Source of the DNA: Tannerella sp.
GTDB taxonomy: Bacteria; Bacteroidota; Bacteroidia; Bacteroidales; Tannerellaceae
DNA: 11,935 bases
Reading direction: 5' to 3'
NCBI GenBank assembly: GCA_031259505.1
Contig: JAIRLL010000251.1
Location: 1-11,935, forward strand
Below are positions 6,570-11,935 of this stretch, one piece after another. Each line of letters opens with the position of its first letter. Positions within the stretch are counted from its first letter, which is position 1. A program made the translations under genes and the position numbers. The notes beneath the pieces are model-generated. The model had not been told where the DNA came from and did not search any database. It saw only the letters and a list, made by a program, of their open reading frames with translations.

Positions 6570-9035
6570 TCAGTTGTCCACATCGTAATGCACCAGCATC
6601 TGCTTGAAGGAAGGAAGCGACTGCATTCGCCGATACACGTTTTCCAGCACGGTTCGAACGGTTGCCGTGCGTTGAGACAGCTTTATTTTCAGTATGATGT
6701 GTCGCACATGCAAAGTTTGAATCCTGTTGACGGGCGGCGAAAAAGGCCCATAAACACACGATTCGTCCAGTTCTTCCTGCAAAAAGCGTGCATAGACAGT
6801 CGCATTTTCATCTGAAACTGTTTCGTCTCTGTGTCGCAATACGATAGTAATCAGGCGAGAATAAGGAGGATATTTGAACAGATATCTTTCGTTCAATTGC
6901 GACGAAACCATCTCTTCGTAGCTGGCGGACTGCAGCATTTGGAGGAGTGGATGTTCGGGTTGCGAGGTTTGAATGACGACGACGCCCTGCCTGTCCCGTC
7001 GTCCTGCGCGTGCGCCGACCTGCATCATCAACTGAAAAGCTCTTTCGTGCGCCCTGAAGTCAGGAAAATTCATCAGTCCGTCCGCATTCAATATGCCGAC
7101 GACCGTGACGCGCTCGAAGTCCAGCCCTTTTGAAATCATTTGTGTGCCAATGAGTATGTGGCTTTTCCCCTCACCGAAATCCGTCAGAATACGTTCGCAT
7201 TCCCGATACGTGCGGGCAGTGTCCAGATCGAGGCGCACTGTGCGTGCAGCAGGGAAGAGTGCAGTTATTTCTTCTTCAATTTTTTCGGTTCCGAAACCCA
7301 TCCACTTCATTTCGGGATGTTCGCACGCGGGACACCGGTCGGGTACCGGCTGAGTATAGCCACAGTAATGACAGATCAGGCGATTGCGTTGCCTGTGGTA
7401 AGTCAGGCTCACGTCGCAATGGATGCAACGGATGGTCTGACTGCATGATTTACATTCCATTGCAGGAGCAAAACCACGTCTGTTGCGAAACAGTATGACC
7501 TGTTCGCCATGTTTCAGCGCTTCATCGATTTTTTGTTGAAGGAAAGGAGACAACAGGTTGTCTTTCATTATTTTTTTTCGCTTCAATTCTTTAGTGTCGA
7601 CCAGATGAATTTGCGGGCTTACACCTTCGCCGTAGCGCGTTTTCAGCGATGTCATGCCGTATTTGCCTGTTTTTGCATTGTAAATCGAGTCTATGGAAGG
7701 GGTCGCCGAGCCGAGCAGCGTCTTGGCCCCGTGGATATGCGCCAGCATCACCGCTGCATTGCGTGTGTGATAACGCGGTGCAGAGTCTTGCTGCTTGTAG
7801 GATGTGTCGTGTTCCTCGTCTACAATCACGAGTCCCAGGTTCGTGAACGGCAGAAACAGCGACGAACGGACGCCCAATATCACAACGGGCGCTCTGCGAT
7901 TGACGAGTTCGCACCATACTTCTACGCGTTCGGCATCTGAAAAGCCTGAATGATACACCCGTAACCTGTCGCCGAGAAAATGCCGCAGCCTGCTGGTTAT
8001 TTGCGTTGTGATAGCTATTTCAGGCAGCAGATACAGGACTTGCTTGCCCTGTTCCAGCATTTCGGACACCAGATGCAGATAAATCTCCGTCTTCCCGCAC
8101 GAAGGGACGCCGTGCAGCAGACAGACCTGTTTTGTTTCGAATACGCTTTTTATTTCGTTGAATGTGGTCTGCTGTGGAGGCGTGAGTTTGCCCAATGGCT
8201 GCAATGTCGCGGCGTATGATTGCAGACGGCTGGTTTCCTTCCCGTAATATTCCATCCATCCGCGTTTGACCAGACTGTCCAATACGGATGCGCCTGCGCC
8301 GGTCACTTTCAGCAGGCGTTTTTTTGATATTTCTTTCGGCAGGGTATTTGCCGAAAAGGGTTCGGCCAGTCCGATATATGCATGCAACAGATTTTCCTGC
8401 TGCCAGGCTCGTTTAAGCTGTGAAAGCGCAGGCGTCAGGTCTTCTTCTCTGCGATAATCGGCATGAAGGCGGACGTATGTCTCTTTTTTAGAAACGAATC
8501 CTTTTTTCAATTCTTCGCTGACCGTAATAATGCCCTGCTGCATCAGTTTGTTCAGCAGCGGAATCAGGTTGCCGATTCGGGTGATTCGTTCCAGCCTGGA
8601 TACCGTCAGGCTGCTGTTTGCGTCTGAAAAAGCGTCGATAATCAGGCGTTCTTTGATAGTCAGGGGCGTTTCGGAGTCGATATGGTTGCAGTATACGACG
8701 GTTTCGCTTTCCAGCTTCAGTCCCGACGGAACGGCTACCCTGTATACATCGCCCAGCCTGCATAAATAGTAGGACGCCATCCATTCCCAAAATTTCATCT
8801 GTGAAGGGAGAAGAACAGGCGTGCTGTCCAGCGTGGCAAAAATTTCCTTCAGCGCATACGACGTCGAGGGAATATCGTCGAGCGCTGTCTTGACAATTGC
8901 CGTGTAATAACGCTTTTTTCCGAAAGGCACGATTACCCTGAGACCGGGTCGCACCAACGCCTCCATCTCCGGCGGGATACAATACGTGTACGTATTATCC
9001 AAAGGCAGGGGCAATATTACTTCGGCGTATTTCAA
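6570..9035 (-). CDS. priA: Primosomal protein N' (replication restart helicase PriA)
   Basis: PriA binds abandoned replication forks and D-loops, unwinds the lagging arm and loads the replisome through the other primosome proteins. The 821-residue product has the 3' DNA-binding domain (about 1-105; VILPLPLDNTYTY), a winged-helix linker, then a superfamily 2 helicase. Walker A is GVPSCGKT (309-316), Walker B DEEH (406-409), then GSATPS (442-447). Eight zinc-binding cysteines lie at 528, 531, 537, 540, 555, 558, 568 and 571. Helicase motifs GTQMISKGLDF (630-640) and QVGARAGR (672-679) follow, and the C-terminal domain has YPPYSRL (722-728). The first codon is TTG at 9035: the in-frame TGA at 9045-9047 leaves only TGA-GCC-GTT-GAA before it, and MKYAEVILPLPL is where the family starts. 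Motif VI has Ala where Gly is expected. The gene follows the outer-membrane protein gene by 53 bases. Confidence 0.96.
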   Translation of the reverse strand: MKYAEVILPLPLDNTYTYCIPPEMEALVRPGLRVIVPFGKKRYYTAIVKTALDDIPSTSYALKEIFATLDSTPVLLPSQMKFWEWMASYYLCRLGDVYRVAVPSGLKLESETVVYCNHIDSETPLTIKERLIIDAFSDANSSLTVSRLERITRIGNLIPLLNKLMQQGIITVSEELKKGFVSKKETYVRLHADYRREEDLTPALSQLKRAWQQENLLHAYIGLAEPFSANTLPKEISKKRLLKVTGAGASVLDSLVKRGWMEYYGKETSRLQSYAATLQPLGKLTPPQQTTFNEIKSVFETKQVCLLHGVPSCGKTEIYLHLVSEMLEQGKQVLYLLPEIAITTQITSRLRHFLGDRLRVYHSGFSDAERVEVWCELVNRRAPVVILGVRSSLFLPFTNLGLVIVDEEHDTSYKQQDSAPRYHTRNAAVMLAHIHGAKTLLGSATPSIDSIYNAKTGKYGMTSLKTRYGEGVSPQIHLVDTKELKRKKIMKDNLLSPFLQQKIDEALKHGEQVILFRNRRGFAPAMECKSCSQTIRCIHCDVSLTYHRQRNRLICHYCGYTQPVPDRCPACEHPEMKWMGFGTEKIEEEITALFPAARTVRLDLDTARTYRECERILTDFGEGKSHILIGTQMISKGLDFERVTVVGILNADGLMNFPDFRAHERAFQLMMQVGARAGRRDRQGVVVIQTSQPEHPLLQMLQSASYEEMVSSQLNERYLFKYPPYSRLITIVLRHRDETVSDENATVYARFLQEELDESCVYGPFSPPVNRIQTLHVRHIILKIKLSQRTATVRTVLENVYRRMQSLPSFKQMLVHYDVDN

Positions 9036-9088
9036 TTCAACGGCTCAATGCTCGAAAGTCAGGGTTTGATGATTCGATTTTTCCGCCG

Positions 9089-9688
9089 TCAAAAGAATAC
9101 TGCCGCCGAAATTATCCACGTGCGCGTTTTGCCGCTGCCTGATGTGATGGGATGATTGACGTCGAAGGTTTTGAAATGGTCTGTCAACCCCAGATTGTAG
9201 TTCACGCTGAGTTGTATCCAGCTCACTATTTCGGCGCCTGCTGCAAAATTCAATCCCGCACAGAAGTTTTTACTTTCGATTTGCCGGACAATATCACCGT
9301 ACGTATCACTCCAGCTTTTGTCGCCCGCCATGCGAAATCCGACGTAGGGACCGGCTGAAAGATATGGTTTGACCAGGGGCAGGATCATTTTCCATTTCAG
9401 GTTGACCGGCACTTCGAGGAAGTTGTTTTTTATCGTCTTTTGGCGCAGTCCCGTTCCTTTTTGTGTGAACAGGACGGCTCCGTCGAGTCCGATGCCGGGC
9501 AGGGGTGTCATTATTTCTATTATCGGGCCGATGTGAAAACCTGTTATATTGTCGGCGTCGAAAACTTCTTCACTGAACTTCACACTGGATACATTCAAAC
9601 CTCCCTTGACGCCAAAACGTATGTTTTGTGCATTCAGGACGGCTGTCGCAGAGATAAATAATACTAAAAATAACCATTTCGCTTTCAT
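9089..9688 (-). CDS. Small outer-membrane beta-barrel protein (porin-family type)
   Basis: The 199-residue product starts with a clear signal peptide (MKAKWLFLVLFISATAVLNA, cleavage likely before Q21). It continues with RFGVKGGLNVSSVKF, the typical first strand of the small eight-stranded barrel proteins common in Bacteroidota. Alternating hydrophobic strands separated by polar turns follow: GFHIGPIIEI, GLDGAVLFTQKG, NFLEVPVNLKWKM, VKPYLSAGPYVGFRM, NFCAGLNFAAGAEI, WIQLSVNYNLGL. The chain ends in WIISAAVFF with an aromatic last residue, as needed for outer-membrane insertion. The specific role is not known; such proteins are usually annotated only as porin-family or PorT-like. It lies 56 bases after asnS and 53 before priA. 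I see no good promoter in the 56 bases, so it may be read through from asnS. Assignment to a barrel is firm, the function is open. Confidence 0.88.
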   Translation of the reverse strand: MKAKWLFLVLFISATAVLNAQNIRFGVKGGLNVSSVKFSEEVFDADNITGFHIGPIIEIMTPLPGIGLDGAVLFTQKGTGLRQKTIKNNFLEVPVNLKWKMILPLVKPYLSAGPYVGFRMAGDKSWSDTYGDIVRQIESKNFCAGLNFAAGAEIVSWIQLSVNYNLGLTDHFKTFDVNHPITSGSGKTRTWIISAAVFF

Positions 9689-9744
9689 ATTCTTTCTTGA
9701 TTTTTGATGAATAATCTATATTTTATTGCCTGTAAGGTGTTTGT

Positions 9745-11142
9745 TTAAAAGTCCGCATTGTTTGGCGTACGGGGGAAGGGTATCACGTCGCGGATGTTCG
9801 TCATACCGGTCACAAACAGCAGCAGCCGTTCGAATCCCATTCCGAAACCCGAATGAGGCGCTGTTCCGAAGCGGCGAGTATCCATATACCACCAGATATC
9901 TTTGTAGGGTATGGACATTTCTTCGGCGCGCATCAGCAGTTTGTCGTAATCTTCTTCGCGTTGCGAACCGCCAATGATTTCGCCGATTTTCGGAAACAGC
10001 ACATCCATGGCGCGGACGGTTTTCCCGTCGTCGTTTTGCTTCATATAGAACGATTTGATTTCCTTCGGATAGTCTGTCAGAATCACGGGAGATTTGAAAT
10101 GATCTTCCACCAGATAGCGTTCATGTTCCGCGGCGAGGTCGGCGCCCCAGTAGATGGGAAACTCGAACTTGTGGCCTTCTGCCGTAGCCTCTTCCAGTAT
10201 CCGGATGCCTTCGGTGTATGTCAGGCGGACGAAGCGCCTGTTCAGGACAAAATGCAGTCTTTCCGTCAGTTCCTTGTCGAAGTGTTCACACAGAAACTGT
10301 ATTTCGTCCGCGCAATGTTCCAAAGCCCACCGGATACAGTATTTGATGAAATCTTCCGCCAGTTGCATGTTGTCGTCGATTTCGTAGAATGCCATTTCCG
10401 GTTCGATCATCCAGAACTCAGCCAGGTGGCGTGGGGTGTTGGAATTTTCGGCTCTGAAAGTAGGTCCGAAAGTGTAAATCTCGCCCAGCGCCAACGCTGC
10501 AAGTTCGCCTTCCAGTTGTCCGGAGACGGTCAGGTTCGTTTGTTTGCCGAAAAAGTCGCTGCTGTACAATATTGCGCCGTTTTCGTCTTTTTTCAGGTCG
10601 TAGAGATTCATTGTCGTTACCTGAAACATTTGCCCGGCGCCTTCGCAGTCGGATCCGGTGATGATCGGAGTGTGGAAATTAAAAAAGCCACGTTCATGAA
10701 AAAACGTATGAATAGCCATAGCCATGTGGTGGCTAATGCGGAAGACGGCGCCAAAAGTATTCGTACGCGGGCGCAAGTGCGCTATTTCGCGCAGGAACTC
10801 CATCGAATGGCCTTTCTTTTGCAAGGGATAGGAGGTCGGATCGGCTGTTCCGTAGATCTGGATTTTCTCCGCACGAAGTTCGACGGTCTGACCTGCACCC
10901 TGCGACTGTACTAACTTACCGTCCACACCGATACAGGCGCCGGTCGTAACGGGTTTCAGATATTCTTCCCCGAATTGTTCGATGTCGACAACTATTTGCA
11001 GGTTGTACACGGTCGAACCGTCGTTGAGGGCAATGAAATTGACTTGCTTGCTTCCCCGTCGTGTTCGCACCCAGCCTTTTACGTTTAGCGAGATGCCATA
11101 CGTCCGCATTTTAAGAATATCTTTTATCTTTGTCCTTGCCAT
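9745..11142 (-). CDS. asnS: Asparaginyl-tRNA synthetase
   Basis: AsnRS is a class IIb synthetase that charges tRNA-Asn with asparagine in the cytoplasm. The 465-residue length is usual. The N-terminal OB fold that reads the anticodon spans about 18-100 ([22 protein letters not shown] at 21-42). The catalytic domain has motif 1 around [24 protein letters not shown] (147-170), motif 2 [22 protein letters not shown] (229-250) and motif 3 [15 protein letters not shown] (432-446), ending in the signature [16 protein letters not shown]. The [17 protein letters not shown] form of motif 2 separates AsnRS from AspRS. The ATG at 11142 is 5 bases after the stop of the pseudouridine synthase gene, which points to cotranscription. 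A dedicated AsnRS means this organism need not rely on the transamidation route for Asn-tRNA. Confidence 0.98.
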   Translation of the reverse strand: MARTKIKDILKMRTYGISLNVKGWVRTRRGSKQVNFIALNDGSTVYNLQIVVDIEQFGEEYLKPVTTGACIGVDGKLVQSQGAGQTVELRAEKIQIYGTADPTSYPLQKKGHSMEFLREIAHLRPRTNTFGAVFRISHHMAMAIHTFFHERGFFNFHTPIITGSDCEGAGQMFQVTTMNLYDLKKDENGAILYSSDFFGKQTNLTVSGQLEGELAALALGEIYTFGPTFRAENSNTPRHLAEFWMIEPEMAFYEIDDNMQLAEDFIKYCIRWALEHCADEIQFLCEHFDKELTERLHFVLNRRFVRLTYTEGIRILEEATAEGHKFEFPIYWGADLAAEHERYLVEDHFKSPVILTDYPKEIKSFYMKQNDDGKTVRAMDVLFPKIGEIIGGSQREEDYDKLLMRAEEMSIPYKDIWWYMDTRRFGTAPHSGFGMGFERLLLFVTGMTNIRDVIPFPRTPNNADF

Positions 11143-11147
11143 TTTGC

Positions 11148-11935
11148 TTATTCAAATGCTCCTATTCTGAGCATGTTCACTTCCGGTTCATTGAGGTAAC
11201 GCCATTTGCCTCGACCCAGATTTTTCTTGGTCAAGCCTGCAAAGTAGACGCGATCCAGCTTCATTACCTTGTATCCGAGGGCCTCGAACATACGGCGTAC
11301 GATGCGGTTTCTGCCCGAATGGATTTCAATTCCGACCTGGCTTTTATCCTCTTCACTGGCATAGCTGAGGGCGTCGGCATGTATTTCGCCGTCTTCCAGT
11401 TCGATGCCGTTAGCCAGTCGTTCCATGTCGGTTATTGCCACTTCCTTATCCAGCCAGACGTGATAGATTTTCTTCTTTTTGAACGACGGATGCGTCAGTT
11501 TGGAGGCAAGGTCGCCATCGTTGGTCAGCAGCATTACGCCGGTCGTATTGCGGTCGAGCCGTCCGACAGGATAGACACGCTCTTTGCAGGCATGTTTCAC
11601 CAGATCCATCACCGTACGGCGTTCGTTCGGATCGTCGGTCGTGGTGATGAAATTTTTGGGTTTGTTCAGCAGGATGTAGATTTTTCCTTCGAGACGCACC
11701 GGGCGATCGTGGAAGAGCACGGTGTCCATACGTGAGATTTTTGTGCCCAGTTCGGTGACAACTTTGTCGTTGACCTTGACGACGCCTGCCTGAATAAATT
11801 CGTCGGCTTCGCGTCGCGAACATACGCCTGCATTTGCCAGAAATTTGTTCAGACGAATCGGTTCGTTCGGATCCTGCAAATTTTCTTTATATTTCACCGG
11901 CTTGGGTGCAATGAATTTAGTCTTTTTCTTTGCGG
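11148..11935 (-). CDS. RluB/RsuA-family rRNA pseudouridine synthase, 5' end beyond window
   Basis: Enzymes of this family turn a single uridine of rRNA into pseudouridine; the Bacteroidota members are closest to RluB (23S) but I cannot fix the target. From the Val codon at 11897 (counted as 1), an S4 RNA-binding domain (about 12-72; [22 protein letters not shown]) is followed by the catalytic domain. [17 protein letters not shown] (112-128) contains the catalytic Asp115, and [17 protein letters not shown] with RVYFAGL follows near the C-terminus. A GTG at 11897 could be taken as a start, but the frame stays open to the window edge and encodes a basic stretch ([12 protein letters not shown]). 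Bacteroidota homologues commonly have such a Lys-rich N-terminal extension, so the true start is probably outside. The gene ends 5 bases before asnS and likely heads that transcript. Confidence 0.92.
   Translation of the reverse strand, partial: AKKKTKFIAPKPVKYKENLQDPNEPIRLNKFLANAGVCSRREADEFIQAGVVKVNDKVVTELGTKISRMDTVLFHDRPVRLEGKIYILLNKPKNFITTTDDPNERRTVMDLVKHACKERVYPVGRLDRNTTGVMLLTNDGDLASKLTHPSFKKKKIYHVWLDKEVAITDMERLANGIELEDGEIHADALSYASEEDKSQVGIEIHSGRNRIVRRMFEALGYKVMKLDRVYFAGLTKKNLGRGKWRYLNEPEVNMLRIGAFE

Noticed and set aside
6293..6583. A 96-codon open frame on the minus strand spanning the palindromic element
   Set aside because: Its protein is a translation of the tandem repeat units (internal ENPLLAMDRS / ENLLPAV echo), overlaps the end of priA and matches no family I recognise.
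9036..9088. Terminator or promoter between the outer-membrane protein gene and priA
   Set aside because: No stable hairpin and no TAnnTTTG box could be found in these 53 bases.
9853..10914. A 353-codon plus-strand open frame opposite asnS
   Set aside because: It is fully antisense to asnS, which has all class II synthetase motifs. The translation has no family features.

Overview
The window looks like a piece of a chromosome from a Bacteroidota bacterium, probably order Bacteroidales. Supporting signs are ribosome binding sites that lack a Shine-Dalgarno core, a -7 box of the form TAnnTTTG upstream of one gene, secreted proteins whose signal peptides end in ...AQ, a small outer-membrane beta-barrel protein, and a GH78 alpha-L-rhamnosidase followed by a Tat-exported TIM-barrel sugar epimerase. 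Base composition is about half G+C and looks even throughout. No rRNA, tRNA, CRISPR array, phage gene or transposase was seen.

All nine recognisable genes lie on the minus strand, so transcription runs from the right end of the window to the left. In that order: (1) an RluB/RsuA-type rRNA pseudouridine synthase whose 5' end lies beyond base 11935; (2) asnS, asparaginyl-tRNA synthetase, 5 bases further on; (3) a small outer-membrane beta-barrel protein; (4) priA, the primosomal helicase, which appears to start at a TTG. This group serves translation and replication restart, with one envelope protein in the middle. A 408-base gap follows (6162-6569). Next to the end of priA it holds a composite palindromic repeat (6376-6546), and next to the following gene a Bacteroidota-type promoter.

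The second group runs from that promoter to the left edge: (5) a large secreted GH78 alpha-L-rhamnosidase with an added discoidin-like region; (6) a Tat-exported sugar isomerase/epimerase-like protein; (7) xseA and (8) xseB, the two subunits of exonuclease VII; (9) queH, epoxyqueuosine reductase, cut by the window start. Spacing is 16, 12 and 2 bases, and then a 4-base ATGA overlap between xseB and queH, so these five genes look like one transcription unit. The first two probably act outside the cytoplasm on rhamnose-containing glycosides. The last three are housekeeping genes for DNA repair and tRNA queuosine synthesis that appear to share the transcript by position rather than by function. 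No SusC/SusD pair, sugar regulator or transporter is present, so the glycosidase pair is not part of a classical polysaccharide utilisation locus inside this window.

I found no clearly new multi-gene system. The points most worth a second look are the palindromic repeat, the rhamnosidase/epimerase pair with its promoter, the unusual domain order in the rhamnosidase, and a few residue-level oddities in PriA and XseA.
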